From Crocodylus rhombifer (taxonomy: Eukaryota; Chordata; Crocodylia; Crocodylidae), in NCBI GenBank assembly GCA_038503035.1, contig JAVSML010020807.1:234116-298115 (forward strand): 64,000 nucleotides of DNA, given 5' to 3'. The position numbers and the translations under genes were made by a program. Positions 24,060 through 36,300 of the stretch are shown here, in pieces. Position 1 is the stretch's first letter, and every line of letters begins with the position of its first letter. The notes under the pieces were generated by a model that saw nothing but the letters and a program-made list of their open reading frames with translations, had not been told where the DNA came from and made no database searches.

Positions 24060-24420
24060 ACTGCATTTTATTGTTACCTTAACGAACTGATTCTTTGCAT
24101 ATGAGGGTGTCAGCCTGTCCATGGTGATCAACCCAGCCGGGTCAAGCATGCCACGTTAATCTGTGTGTGTTTGTGTGTGTATGACTGTTTTGGTGACTGG
24201 AAGAACCCAGCCCCATTGAAACTGAGTCCTGCAAGATAGCTCTTTTGGGGGTGAGGACTCGCAGAAGGGATATATACAGCTCCACACAGAAACACAAATA
24301 CACAAGCAGCACATTGATAGAATTACAAAGACCCTAAAAACATATCCCTAATAAATGAGCACACCCCAAAGTGACTGGTAAATCTGGTATCAAAACTGGT
24401 GGAGAAGGCTGGCAGCACAT
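24060..24420 (+). promoter_or_regulatory. Possible U3/R/U5 end and primer binding site of the ERV
   Basis: A second TATA-like motif (GGATATATACAG, about 24268), an AATAAA (about 24350-24355) and a TGGTATCAAAACTGG sequence (about 24387) lie in the order expected for a compact LTR end followed by a tRNA primer binding site. The gag-like frames begin about 300 bp downstream. The tRNA is not identified and the LTR start is not seen. Confidence 0.35.
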
Positions 24421-24700
24421 GACCCTAATCACGTGGTAAGTGTTGAGTAGTTGCTGCAGAGTGGTAAACTGAGGCACTGACCTGAAAGCCTTATCTTCCT
24501 TTTTCTCTTTTCTTTCTCATCAGACCAAGCTCCTTCAGCTAGGTCCCTCTTTCACAGAACCTCCTGTAACTTTTAAGTTAAGAACTGGCTGGAATAACTT
24601 TAAGACCGTGCTATAGAGTTAAGAGTTGTACTTTAGAACTAAGATTGTAGAGTAATATTGTGTCAGTGTGAAATCTAAGTGACTGTGTAAAAGAGGCTTT

Positions 24701-25444
24701 TTGATAGTGATCATTAGTGTGATAAGGGAAATGCAGATGTCTAGAAAAACCCCTTTACCTGCTCGTTTGAGGCAGGAGAAACCCTGCAGGTTAGAGAGGT
24801 GGGTAATGAAGAAAGGAAAATGTCTCTGGGAAAAAGGGTGCTTCAAGGGTGAGAATCCCCTGACTGAAGCAGGTTTGAGTTTTGAACAGTATTGCACCAC
24901 TCTTAAGCCACGTAGTAGTGCAAAAGATGCAGCTGCTGCCTGGGTGTTGTTTTATGCATGTTTGGAAATGACTGAAATGTTACAGGGGAAGCAGGAACTG
25001 GAGCTTGAAAAAGATCAGTTACAACAGTGTTTGAAAGATTGTGAGATAAATGGGTGTGATTTTATAGCAGAAAAGCTTAAACTGGTAACTTTACTTAGAG
25101 ATATACAGGAAGAGAGAGACAAGGCAAGCAGGACTTTAGAGCTGTAGAAGAAAGAATTAACACACACAAAAGTGTTGTTAGAAGAAGCAAGAGCTGCAAC
25201 TCGTTTCCTGGCAGAGGAAAACAAGGCAGCAGCAAGCCATCAGAAGTGCGAGGCAGAGATCAGTAAATTGCATGCCCAACTTAGTGCCCATAAGGGGGCG
25301 GCAGCAGCTGTAAGGTTGAGACAGGATTGTGACTTTGAGTCCCCTGGGAAAGTAGAGATACTCCCTGATGCAGTCCCTAACAGCCCATTCAACCCCGATT
25401 GGCCCCACATGCATAATGTTGCCCGTTACCACAAAGGAGGTTAA
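24701..25444 (+). pseudogene. ERV gag, N-terminal coiled-coil part
   Basis: Two adjacent frames encode Glu/Lys/Leu-rich heptad-like sequence: ELELEKDQLQQCLKD in the first, then VLLEEARAATRFLAEENKA. A short Pro/Asn segment PNSPFNPDWPH follows, of the kind found before the capsid in some retroviral Gag proteins. A stop at 25145-25147 and frame changes break it. The assignment rests on position upstream of capsid-like and reverse transcriptase sequence and on the coiled-coil character. No matrix motif is recognised. Confidence 0.5.
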
Positions 25445-25569
25445 ACGCTTATTTGCAGGAGATGATCTTCCCACAACAGAGATAGTCACATAGCGAGATG
25501 GTCCCCCAGTCAAGCCAAGGCTATTGCTGAGAGACTGGGGCACTGAACCGAGACAATGCCATTGCATGG

Positions 25570-26110
25570 CTGGCTCGTGTTTGGCAAATGTACCCCTCTG
25601 CTGATGGCATAGACTTAACTCGATTAGCTCAGTTATGTGCCTCTCCTTGTGATGCAGATGATCTAGACGTGGGCATAGGTTCTTGGGAGCGAACTGCTCC
25701 TGGACCCTGGGAATGGATTATAAGCAGTCTTAAAATATTACTGCCTGCTTCTTCCCTTAAGAAACTGTATGTAATGGAAGAGCAGAAGTCAGGAGAAGCC
25801 CCAGAATCTTACCTAATCCAGAAGAAAATGCTAGCAAGTCTCTCTGATTCATTACCCCAGACAGAAGAGAATGGAGTTGTCACTCTCCATTATCAGGGAC
25901 CTGAATTAATACAGAGCACCTATGCAGGGTTAAATTCCCAGACAATAATGACCACAGGCGTTGTGGATTTAGAACACACAACCTGGAATGAACTAGTGGC
26001 AAAAATCAAACAGGCAGGAGATTTGCTGCGAGAGACTTTCCTCCAGGCATTTCAGCTAACTGTAGATCTAGCTAATGGGGTGTTATGGAAGTTAAAAGGA
26101 AGACCTGCAG
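25570..26110 (+). pseudogene. ERV gag capsid-like segment
   Basis: The long frame 25588-26331 carries WERTAPGPWEWIISSLKI and then EEQKSGEAPESYLIQKK, which resembles the C-terminal capsid major homology region and the following helix. The part after about 26110 no longer looks like capsid. It moves into sequence resembling the start of reverse transcriptase (FPSVWTKHKADCG), so the protease region appears to have been deleted. Capsid identity is moderately supported. Confidence 0.55.
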
Positions 26111-26149
26111 AAGTCTCTGCTGTGCATCGTTGTGCTGCCATAAAGGCAC

Positions 26150-26890
26150 CTACTGCCACCCTAATCTCCATTTGTGATCCGTGGCTACAGGAATTTCCCA
26201 GTGTGTGGACTAAACATAAGGCGGACTGTGGAAACATAAATGCTGAAGTTTTGATTGAAGGAAAGCACCCCCTCCTCAAGGGCAGTATAAATACCCAGCT
26301 GCAGCAGAGGAAGGCATTAAAGATACTATAGACTGTCTCTTAGAACAATGAGTGTTCATGCCTATGCAAAGTATTTGCAATTCACCAGTATACTCAGTCC
26401 GTAAAGTGGACGGGGTCACTTATAGAATGACAATAGACTTCCCTGCCTTAAATGCAGTCACTCCTGCTTCCGCTCCTGTGGTAGCTAAATACAATGAGAT
26501 CTTATTAGCAGTAGCAGCTGGCTCCAAATGGTTCTCTGTAATTGATTTGGCTAATGCTTTCATGGCTATACGCTTCCATCCTTCATGTTGGTATAAGTTT
26601 GCTTTTACCTATAGGGGACAACAATATGCCCTCAGCCGAACTCCCCAAGGTTTCCACTCTTCTCCTAGTATTTGTCATGTCCATGTCACTAAAATGTGGA
26701 ACTGTTTGCACCCTAAACACCATTCGCATGTAATTTCATACGTGGATGACATTTTGATACACACCCCCGCTTCAGAAATGAACAGAGAAGTCACTAAGGA
26801 GGTGTTGACTATAGTACAGGAAACTGGATTTAAGGTAAGTAGAGAAAAGGATGAATCTCGGGATACTTCTGTCGCTACTTACGGACTCTG
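26150..26890 (+). pseudogene. ERV reverse transcriptase
   Basis: The fingers begin before a frame break near 26330. The frame 26352-26891 then carries CNSPVYSVRK, TIDFPALN, WFSVIDLANAFMAI, LPQGF-like RTPQGFHSSP and an intact YVDDILIHT active-site motif. YVDD and the flanking blocks are typical of orthoretroviral or related ERV polymerases. I cannot place it in a class. The frame ends about 30 residues past YVDD, where a deletion joins it to RNase H-like sequence. Confidence 0.85.
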
Positions 26891-26924
26891 ACTGGACAGC
26901 CAGAGCAATCACTGTGTGGCTCCC

Positions 26925-27075
26925 GCTTTGGTTAGATAGAGAAATGGTAGGTGCAGATGGGAGTCCCATTTCTCATTCAGACAAATGAAAACAAATTGCT
27001 AACCTGATCAAAGAAAGAACTAGGGACACCTGGGTGACTCACACAAAGGGGCATCAAAAAAATCACTCAGAAGAA
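26925..27075 (+). pseudogene. ERV RNase H C-terminal remnant
   Basis: An open stretch carries KQIANLIKERTRDTW and THTKGHQKN, matching the end of a retroviral RNase H (the HTKxH block). The tether and most of RNase H between YVDD and this point are missing. It is cut at about 27075 by the CR1 insertion. The AKAAATSN frame right after the CR1 (28683) looks like its continuation. Confidence 0.6.
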
Positions 27076-28682
27076 GGACAGTGGAACATGGGTTAGCGAG
27101 GATTTAGTTATGGAGCTTCTGGAGGGGTTGGACGTATTCAAGTCAGCTGGTCCAGATGATCTCCACCCTAGAGTTCTAAAGGAACTGCCCGAGGTCATTG
27201 CAAGTCCCCTGGCACAGCTTTACGAGCACTCGTGGTGCTCTGATGAGGTACCGGAGGACTGGAAGATGAGAACCACGTTGGCCCTCTTCAAAAAAGGCAG
27301 GAAGGAGGACCCGGGAAACTATAGGCCGGTTAGTCTTACCTCGATCCTAGGCAAGCTGTTCGAGAAAATTATTCTGGCACACATCCAGGAGGGGCCAGCA
27401 GGAGACTGCATGCTTAGGGGCAACCAACACGGGTTCATCAGTGGCAGGTCCTGTCAGACCAACCTGGTGGCCTTTTACGATCAGATCACCAGATCATTAG
27501 ATGCAGGGGTAGCAGTGGACATAGTCTTCCTGGACTTCCGGAAGGCTTTTGACACTGTCTCTCACCCCGTTCTCATTAAGAAACTGGGGGGCTGTGGTGT
27601 AGACACCCACACAGTCAAATGGGTCGCCAACTGGCTGGAGGGCCGCACCCAGAGGGTGGTAGTGGATGGGTCTTTCTCAACCTGGAAGGACGTGGGCAGT
27701 GGGGTTCCGCAGGGCTCGGTCCTCAGGCCCACACTGTTCAACATCTTCATCAGTGATTTGGACAAGGGGGTAAAAAGCACCCTGTTCAAATTTGCTGATG
27801 ACACTAGATGTGCGGGGACGTGGGCACACTAGAAGGATGCAACAGGCTACAATCAGACCTAGACAGGTTACAAGGGTGGGCGGATGAGAATAGGATGGGT
27901 TTCAACACAGACAAGTGCAAGGTGATGCACCTTGGGAGGAACAACCGGCACCATACCTACAGGTTAGGGAACTCCCCTCTTGTCAGCGTGGAGGCAGAAA
28001 AGGATCTTGGGGTCATCAATGACTCCAAGATGAACATGGGCTGGCAGTGTGGGGAGGCAGTTAGGAAGGCCAACCACACCTTGTCATGCATCCACAGATG
28101 CATCTCAAGCAGGTCCAGGGAGATGATCCTCCCCCTCTATGCGGCACTGGTCAGGCCGCAGTTGGAGTACTGCGTCCAGTTCTGGGTGCCACACTTCAAG
28201 AGGGATGTCGACAGCATGGAGAGGGTCCAGAGGAGGGCCACTTGTATGATCAAGGGACAACAGGGCAGGCCCTATGAGGAGAGGCTGCGGGACCTGAACC
28301 TGTTCAGCCTCCACAAGAGAAGGCTGAGGGGGAATCTTGCGGCCTGTTATAAACTTGTCAGGAGGGATAAGCAGGCACTGGGGGAGTCACTGTTTCCCTG
28401 AGCACTGCCAGGAGTGACCAGGAATAACGGTCACAAGCTGGCAAAGGGTAGGTTTAGGTTAGATATCAGGAGGTGCTACTTCACTGTCAGGGCGGCTAGG
28501 GTCTGGAACCAACTTCCAAGAGAAGTGGTGCAGGCTCCTACCCTGGGGGTTTTTAAGAGGAGGTTAGATGAACACCTTCCTGGGGTCGTTTGACCCCAGT
28601 ATTCTTTCCTGCCATGGCAGGAGGTCAGACTAGATGATCTGCTCAGGTCCCTTCCGACCCTAGAAACTATGAAACTATAAAG
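27076..28682 (+). mobile_element. CR1 LINE inserted in the ERV
   Basis: A 5'-truncated CR1 with most of the reverse transcriptase: the frame 27110-27832 carries [58 protein letters not shown] and GVPQGSVL, with FADDT at the active site (27789-27803). A small frameshift at about 27805-27815 moves the rest to the frame 27808-28401, which ends at a TGA after GESLFP. The 3' UTR ends in 'cttccgaccctagaaactatgaaactataa', the CR1 tail. Few lesions mean it is one of the younger CR1 copies here. Confidence 0.95.
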
Positions 28683-29060
28683 CCAAGGCTGCTGCTACTA
28701 GTAACCACACTGAAAATCAGGTTGAAATCCTGACTGGAAAAGGTAGAAAACCTTGGAAAAAATGGTTTCATTCTTCACAACTCAAGGAATGGAAGGATAA
28801 ATCACCTGACCATCAAGGAATAGGGTAAACAGTCTTTTATTCTGCCGGCCACCCTTCTTGGCTAGCAGGAAGGAACAGCTTCAAGCCATTGGAAAATATG
28901 CGTTGGATAGGCTTGTCAGTGCCTACCCCGAAGTTGAAGCAGAAGGCCAGAGAAGTGCTCAACTTGTTATGGCCACCCTCTTGTATATCAATGATCCACT
29001 TTTACCCTGCAATGTTAATCTCAGACTCTCCCAGTATACACGGGGGGAGTGTGGGAGTTT
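28683..29060 (+). pseudogene. ERV 3' internal remnant
   Basis: After the CR1 the frame resumes with AKAAATSN and then GRKPWKKWFHSSQLKEW, like the end of an integrase or the pol 3' region. It continues in shifted frames to a G-run (acggggggagtg, 29040-29051) that could be a polypurine tract. Most of integrase and env are missing. No matching 3' LTR is recognised after it. Confidence 0.4.
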
Positions 29061-29570
29061 GTCTTTCTCTTCTCTGTCCCCTCACAGGTCTCCAAACACG
29101 ATATTCCACAGCTGCACCAAAACTCTAATGTACCTGGGGCCTGATGTTCAGACTCTATTCTGAACCTGAAATACCTCTGAAACTTTGCGAGTGTTTGCCA
29201 GTTGGAGCCCGGGAAATAAAATGGCTGTGCCACATACATGGATTCTATGGAAATGGAAGCAACCCCATGGCCCTACAGCGTCGCTACCAGTTCTATGCTG
29301 ATAAGTTCGCCTCAAGCTGCCCCTGGCAAACCTTTGCCAGTTGCACACAAAGTACCACTGGGAAGCCGCTCCAGTTTTGTTATGGAACTAAGGCTATCCC
29401 AGGCTCCAGTCCATTTTGCTGTAAGCCATCATGGACTCAAGAGGAACCTGCACCATAAGTGACTGAATTGCATCTGTATGAACAGGAGTCTCTTTAACTG
29501 ATGCTGCAAATCTGAGTTTGTATCGAATCCAAACAGCCAGCAAAATTTCGTACACCCCTACTGCCCATAA
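29061..29570. other. Unassigned sequence after the ERV
   Basis: It could be a divergent 3' LTR starting near 29052 (TGTGGGAG), but it does not match either LTR-like copy. No gene is seen. Confidence 0.3.
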
Positions 29571-30404
29571 CAGGGGCAGGCAATTATTTCGGGCGGAGGG
29601 CCGCTTACCAAGTTTTGACAGGCTGTCAAGCGCATGGGTGGCCCCGCCCCTTGACAGGTGCCCACCCCTGGTCACCATCTTGGAACCAATGTCCCAATGT
29701 CTTGGGACCAATGTCCCAGGGCCAGCACTAATGGGGCCCCAAAGTGGGGCGCAGGCTGGCAGGGGTCTATGGTGCTGGACTGGGCTGTACCAGCAGGGAG
29801 AGGGGGGAGCTGGCCTGGCTCCATAGAGCCCCTGCCAGCTGGGACCCTGCACTCCTGTCACCCTGCTTTGGGCCCTGCCAGCACTGACCCCAGGGCACCC
29901 GTGTGGGCCTGGCTCCCCACCCACTCACACCCAATGCCCCCCAGCCCTGCAGTACAGCCAGGGAGCAGCGCGCAGCCCAGACCCCCTGCTTGCTGGCAGG
30001 GAAGTAGCTGGTGCTGAGCGCAGGGAAAAGTGGCCCCTTGCCCACCCCATGGCTGGCGCTCCCTGCTGCAGGCACTCGCAGCCCATGCGGAGCTGTCTGG
30101 TGCAGGCACATGCAGTCCCAGGCAGGCTGTGAGTGGCTGCAGCACAGGGCACCAGCCACATGGCAAGTGAGGGGCCACTCTTCCCCGTGCTCAGCACCAA
30201 CTTATAACTTAGCCCCGCTGCAGCCTGGCAGTGGGGCCGGGGTTACAAGGTGAAGCTGAGCGCAAGGTGGAGGGAAGCAGTCCCTCACCCGCCCCATGCC
30301 CAGTGCCCCACACAGCAGCCGCTTGCAACCCTACAAATTTTCTACATTTTTTAGGGGCCCCATGGGCTGCATCTGGCCCACAAGCTGTATTTTGCCTGCC
30401 CCAG
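29571..30404. mobile_element. GC-rich non-autonomous hAT element, 834 bp
   Basis: Ends are CAGGGGCAGGCAATTA and the inverse of CTGGGGCAGGCAAAATA, about 80% alike over 16 bp. Flanking GCCCATAA and a GC(A)AATAA-type sequence are consistent with a degraded 8-bp duplication, with an offset uncertainty of a base or two. 'gggctgcatctggcccacaa' near the right end is typical of Charlie-like elements. The ORFs inside on both strands come from GC bias. Confidence 0.65.
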
Positions 30405-31435
30405 CAAATAACCAAAGTATCTGAAAGCCTTTTGACTCCACATGAAGCAACAGAGTTGTATGCAAGCCCTTCTACAGTGCCATAGGAAATGGTCTCAGCA
30501 CTTACAAACCATGAGTTGTTTAATTTAATGACTCATATGCTTCATTAATTTAACAACTCCCATACTTCTTTATGTAATATACCTAATTTAACATACTTGC
30601 ATTCAGAGTCTTCATTTTTACATTTTGTGCCAAGATATAGTGGAATAAAAGCTCTAATTCATGTGGAAAAAACTTTTTTATTAATTAAAATAAATTTTAT
30701 TAGAAACTGAGGCTGGCTCATTGATGCAGTTTTTTTAAATGATGTAACATCTGTTATTAACTCAGTTTATAACACACTGCTTCAACAGTAGCAGTGATGG
30801 CAACAGCTTTCTTGCTGGTGCAAATGACCTATACAAATCTTACTCTGCTCCTTCTCCATTTGTAATTTTTAACCTTCAAAAGATTAGATATAATGGACAT
30901 GTAACACAACTCTGACCACTGCATCCCTTTCCTGCCTTTGCTCACTCTCTCAAGGACTTGGGGAAAAAGACCAGGTAAAAAGACAGATAATAAAAGAGCA
31001 CAGAAAGAGCCTATAAAGAACAGAACCTGCTTATTTCAGTCTTATACCTTCAGCTCTGGGAAGCCTTTCCCACATAGGAAGATTATCCTTCACCTTGTTT
31101 TCCAGGTGGAACTGCCATGACTGTTGCTGCCATATCATAAGCAGATACAGAACACCAAGACATCCTTTCATACAATTTCTACTACAAATGAATGAACCTT
31201 ATTTTAATCCAACTACATGGTATTACTTCATCCATTTCCTCTATTTGGGAACTGGAAGTTTAAGAAACTACCAGAAGCAGTAGTGATGTGCCTTTATAAA
31301 CATTTTAAAAAGGAAAACTACAAAAAAAAAATCTTTTGTTGTTTTTCAAAGTAGGACTCTTCTTCCCCTTGCCCCCTCTATTTCTTTTTTTTTCTTTTTT
31401 TGGTCAAGATTATGTAAATTAAGGTGTACTAACTT
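30405..31435. other. Non-coding stretch with a possible exon
   Basis: AT-rich sequence. The only item supported is the candidate exon at 31094-31126. A short A-run and a T-rich microsatellite-like tract lie at 31320-31400. Confidence 0.4.
31094..31126 (-). CDS. Putative small internal exon (minus strand)
   Basis: The minus strand reads gatatggcAG|CAACAGTCATGG...AAACAAG|GTGAAG. It is 33 bp, with an acceptable acceptor and a good donor. The frame TVMAVPPGKQ begins with two bases, fitting the one-base overhang after ATG CCC G in the CpG-island first exon. It ends with one base, fitting the start of the exon at 8538-8571. Phase agreement across three candidates is suggestive, but each exon is tiny. 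An alternative is that translation starts at the internal ATG here. Confidence 0.28.
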
Positions 31436-32398
31436 TAGGGCTAAGTACAGTAAAAGCCTGAGGCTGAATTGATTTAATCTAGGCAGCTTTCTCTAAGCTG
31501 CGTAGGTTGAACTGATAGCCAACTAAACTAACATTCAGATTTCAATTGGGAAAGGCAGGGGGAGGCCTGCACTGACCCAGGGGAGCGCTAGAGTGCATTT
31601 GCCAGCCTACTGGCTATTGCCAGCCCAGCCAAGCGTCCCCAAACCCCTGCTGTCCCCCACAGGGTCCAGGTGCTAGCCCACCTTGGGGGAGCCTCCACCT
31701 CAGGAGGTTTCCCGCAGCCTGGGTTCCCCAGCCTAGGCAGCCCTGGGGAGCTAAGGAGAATTCCCCCCTTCTGCCCCTATCCAGCTGCTGACTGGTTCAG
31801 CCGCTGACATAGGAGGATGGGAGAAGTCGTTCTCTGGGCCAGGTGTCTGCCCATGCAACCTAGCATGGGGGCATTGGGGAGTCCCTGCTTCGGGCGCTTC
31901 CCTCCACCCCAGCCCAGGGTCCCCCAGAGCTGCTGGGAAGGGGGAGGACTACCAGGGTCTGAAAGGCCCCCACTACAGGGGCCCTCTCCCCCCCCACATC
32001 CTGTGTAGACCCTGGCTAGGTAAGGCTGGGGGTCTGTTCCCCTACCTCCCTGTCCTTATGGGCTGATAGGCACAGGCAGGAGACAGGCTAGGGAGCAGAG
32101 GGGAGAAGCAGTCCCCGCTCCACTGGAGCAGGCAGCATAGCCCATAGCTGCAAAGCATCCTGGGATGCTGAGAAACTGTGAGTTAACTTGCACCAGAAAG
32201 GGATCTGGGACAGAAATTCCATAAACTGGTTTGACCTAAATCAGTTAAGTCTGATACTACATCCAACTAGGTTTATCTTAAACCAGTTTTGATCATTTTG
32301 AAAGCAACTTATGTGCACTGAATTTCTGTTCTGTTACAGGCTTAAACCAGTTTCTGATCAATTAAACCCGTTTAGCGTAACTTTTGTCCCTAGCCCAG
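31436..32398. mobile_element. Probable hAT-type element with GC-rich core
   Basis: It begins AGGGCTAAGTACAGTAAAAG and ends with the inverse-like CTTTTGTCCCTAGCCC. 'aaccagtt'-type subterminal repeats sit near the right end ('cttaaaccag', 'ttaaacccg'). It shares ordered blocks with 7598-7770. No clean 8-bp duplication is visible, so the superfamily is inferred from the ends. Confidence 0.5.
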
Positions 32399-33234
32399 AA
32401 GAGAAACATTAGGAATTCTGATACCAACTATGGTCTTTCCATAGTTTAGTGGAGGATTTGCAGGCTGTGTTAGAGAATATATATTAGCTCCAGCACTCTC
32501 CTTGGACTTGGTGAGGATTTTGAGACCTTAACAAACAATAATTACCCCCAAAATACTAATTAGTCAAAGTAAAAAAAAAAAAAGGAAAAATTAGACAGTA
32601 ACTAATATACCTCTTTCTCTCAGCTATTCAACTTTCACTTTTGGTCCTTGTGATAACGTCACAGAGAATCTTCCAAGCTAGAAAAGATTTGATAGTCTAC
32701 TGTAAATGACAATTATTTAAAAAAAACCTTGCTAGGCCAGCACAAAGAATTTAAAGACCCCTACAAGACCAGTTGTTTTCCTCTTTGCAGGCTACCTTGA
32801 AGGACTACGGTTTTCAAGGCAGTGAAGCACGGCAGCTCTTTCAAATGACAAAATATTGGCAATGCCAGAACTGTAAGGAACAAGGAAAACTACAGGAAAT
32901 GAGCTAGACTAATTTGCCAGTAAAAGTATGCAAACACTGTTACACCATTTAAATAGTGCCTCAGAAAAGCTACCTAATGACTGGTTCTGTAAGAGATTTC
33001 AAGAACCTGTCAGATACCGGTATTTCTGCCCCATAAGCAATAATTATCTATATGCCGTTTAGTTAAATATTAGAATAGCACACCCAACTATTTCACTGAT
33101 CCAGGTCTTCTCATTAGCCTGTATGTCAAACCTTCAAGCTGACTTGACTGTTTTTTGTGATCCACTAAACAAAAAAGAACTTTTGGTGCTGCCAACCAGC
33201 AAATCTTTTTAATCAGATATTTTTAAAATTCATG
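32399..33234. other. Non-coding stretch
   Basis: One plus-strand segment (32791-32871) has exon-like borders but no supporting neighbours (see rejected list). An A-run lies at 32572-32584. Confidence 0.4.
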
Positions 33235-33361
33235 AAGTTAGATGAGCACCTTGCCGGGGTCATCTGACCCCGGTGCTCTTTCCTGCTCAGGCAGGGGGTC
33301 GGACTAGATGATCTACCTAGGTCCCTTCCGACTCTAGCTACTATGAAACTATGAAACTATG
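33235..33361 (+). mobile_element. CR1 3'-end fragment with (ATGAAACT) tail
   Basis: 'gttagatgagcacctt' through 'ggtcccttccgactctag', then 'ctatgaaactatgaaactatg', matches the 3' end of the CR1 at 28560-28680. Only about 127 bp survives, and the tail repeat is intact. Confidence 0.95.
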
Positions 33362-36300
33362 ATTAAAGCCACATAAGGGATTTTAATGACTGGGTTCAAT
33401 AAAAATGAATGTAGCATATAGCTGCTCAAAATCTAAAGTTTCTGAGGCATTAGGTTGTTTTCTCCATCTTAAACATGCACAGATGCAATACAAATAGCAT
33501 CCGAAGAGCTAAAGTTCTTTAACTTCTGAAGTTTAAGATTTTGAGTACCTCCTTACAAGAAGTTACAGTACTGCCATCTCAATGTTTATTCTCAAGAGAA
33601 TCATCAGAACAGGCTCCCAAGTCCTAAATATTAAGTTTAGGTATTCCCTGACCAAAAAAGGGTAGCAAATACCAGTCCTGTGGAAAAAAAAGATACAGGC
33701 ATGCTAAATCACTATGGATTTCAAAAACTGATTTGACATACCAAAGTAACTCCAAAAGCAAAGAATATACACTCATTCCTCAAAACAGAGATACTTTTAT
33801 GAAACCCCACATAGAATATACTTGATTTCTTGGGATAGGCTATGATTTGTCTGAAATAAAAGCGGGTGGGGGAAAATCAAATCGTCTAAATCCTGACCAA
33901 AGTGCAGATATTTATCAGTGCTTTTGTAATTCTTCACCAGCACAGGTCCTAGTTTTCTTAGGCAGGACACAGCCTATATGGACAAAAAGTGTTAATGGAC
34001 CTCCACAACATTTCAAAAGAAACTAAATAAGCAAGTATGCTCATTAATGTAACTGAGAATGTTATATGCACCTACTGCAGCAAACGTGTCAGGTAACACT
34101 GAACCTACACAAGGCTTAAAGAGTACTGTTTTAGCTATCTACTTTTGCTGAACAAAAACCCTTTATTTCTGTATTGACATTGGCCAGCTGGAATGCTAAT
34201 AGAACTCACTAGGCAATGCTGGATCACTGGCCCACCTCTCAAGTTTCTGTCTCGTATACACCTACACCCTTCTGAGCTGTTCTACTTCTAAATAAAACAT
34301 TTTTTACTTGTATGTATTAAATATGCTTAAGTTTGATACCTTTACTGTCAGAGACTTCTGCATCCTATTCCAGCATCTATTGAACTCAAAGGAAAGACTT
34401 TTATTGGACACTGGATCAGCCGTGTACGTACATGTTCATATATGCCAACTCTGCCTTTTCTTAAAGGCTGTTCATAGTTTCCTTGCTCTTTTCCTACAAA
34501 AGAAAACCTAGACAAAACTTCCAACATACTTCAATCGGGTCATGAGACACAAACTTAATTTAAGTACTAATTATTGTAATAGATTTCTAATTGTAGGCAT
34601 GTTCTATGTTTTAAACTAAGCATTTCTGAATGCTCATTTTTTAAACATTTTATCAAAAATGGAATATATTCAAAGGCACAGTACTGGCTTCCAAAAAAAC
34701 TGAAGCTAACCACTAAAGAAGATACAGAAGAGCTGGACAAGTGCAGGACTACCTGAAGGATCATGGGCGAACCATAGGAACTAGAGGGTTGCTATAGACA
34801 AATACTCTTTTGTGCAGATGGAGTGTAGTGACACCTCCAGTCTCAGGCTCAATTAAGATAAGCATCTAATAAAAATAATGCAAACATTGGTTTGAACTTA
34901 AAATACATATATAAGTACAAGGTTCAGAATTACAAAAAGCATTCAGTCAGTTACATACTATAATTATTTAAGAAACCTGAAAGAAAATTGATAACTAAGA
35001 ACAAAACTGAAGAGTGGGAAGGGAGGGAGGGAGGTAAGCAAGCAACATTCACTTTCTGCTGTACACTGTTAGTTAATCTCATATATATACAATGTAGTTA
35101 AGCAGCTTTATACTATCCTCCATACAATATATAATTGTACAGCTCTTGAGCCAGCAATAGCACATAGTAAAATACTACTAAGATGTTCTTTCAAAAGAAA
35201 ATATTCCCAACAAGTTTTTTATATCAGCACTTCAATTATGAGAACAGGTAAGAATTTTTTTTTAAAAAAATCACAAAATTGCATTGACTATTTTTCTGCT
35301 GGGGAGTTTCCTGAGATGCTGGGTTATAGGGTGACTCCACTTTGATTTCTGCTTCACCCAAACTTTAAAAACCACTGCCTGAGAGGGGCAGCAGCATTCC
35401 TATTGAGGCAGGCTAATAGAGTCAACTGCCTTCATGGCTCATTATATACTTGATTCATGCCAATTTCTCTCCACACCTGTGGCATTAATAACACTCACTT
35501 TTTTAATGGACTTGTTCAAACTATCATTTCTTCGGCAATGTTATTGTCTGTTAGCTGCTCCTAACTATGATGATTACAGGACTAGACACAATATCATTTG
35601 ACTATTTTTTGCCTAATTTATATTAGGCAAACTTTATATATAATCTAGAAAATTACACCAAATACCAATAATTATATTGGTTTTTGCTTTGATCTTAAAT
35701 AGAATAACACAGAGCTAGGCCCCTATCATATTAGCAAAGCTTCTTGTTTCTCTTTAACTGGAAAAAATAGCTGTTGTGTTCCTGTATGACAAAATACCAC
35801 ACCACCTGCACCCCCCTTTTCAAAATCCCAGATCCACCCCTGCTGGCTTATCACATCATCTGCATATCCTTAACGTAATATCACTCTCTGACAGCTTTGA
35901 AATATGAAGACTTGAAGTCTTAAGAGTTCTAGGTGGGACTGATTTTGGAACATGAGGCAATAATGCTTGACCCCCTTAATGCAATTTTAATAGTCCTAAA
36001 GGTTTCCTCTCATGTTGTTTCCAAGGCTGTAGTGGACCATTCCATCCAGTGTTCTGTAGGTCAGGTGCTACCATTACTCTTTTACCAGTATAAGAGATTG
36101 AAAACCACTCTATACCCGTAAAAGAACTGAAGTTCGGTGCACTCATACTGGTTTAAAAATTGTAGAACCTGGTCTAACATTTACACCCCCCACTACCAAA
36201 GGGTGGTGTTCACTACTGATCTAAACTATCTAAACTATGTGGCTTACAGAAAACTGTGCAACTTAGATTGATTCCACCTCGGGTGTCTTGAATGTCTGAT

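Noticed and set aside
29571..30404. ORFs of 100-176 codons on both strands
   Set aside because: They lie within a GC-rich non-autonomous hAT and have no transposase or other motif.
32791..32871. Plus-strand exon-like segment with an acceptor TTTTCCTCTTTGCAG and a donor ACT|GTAAGG
   Set aside because: It is open in one frame, but the opposite strand is open too. No second plus-strand exon or promoter supports it.
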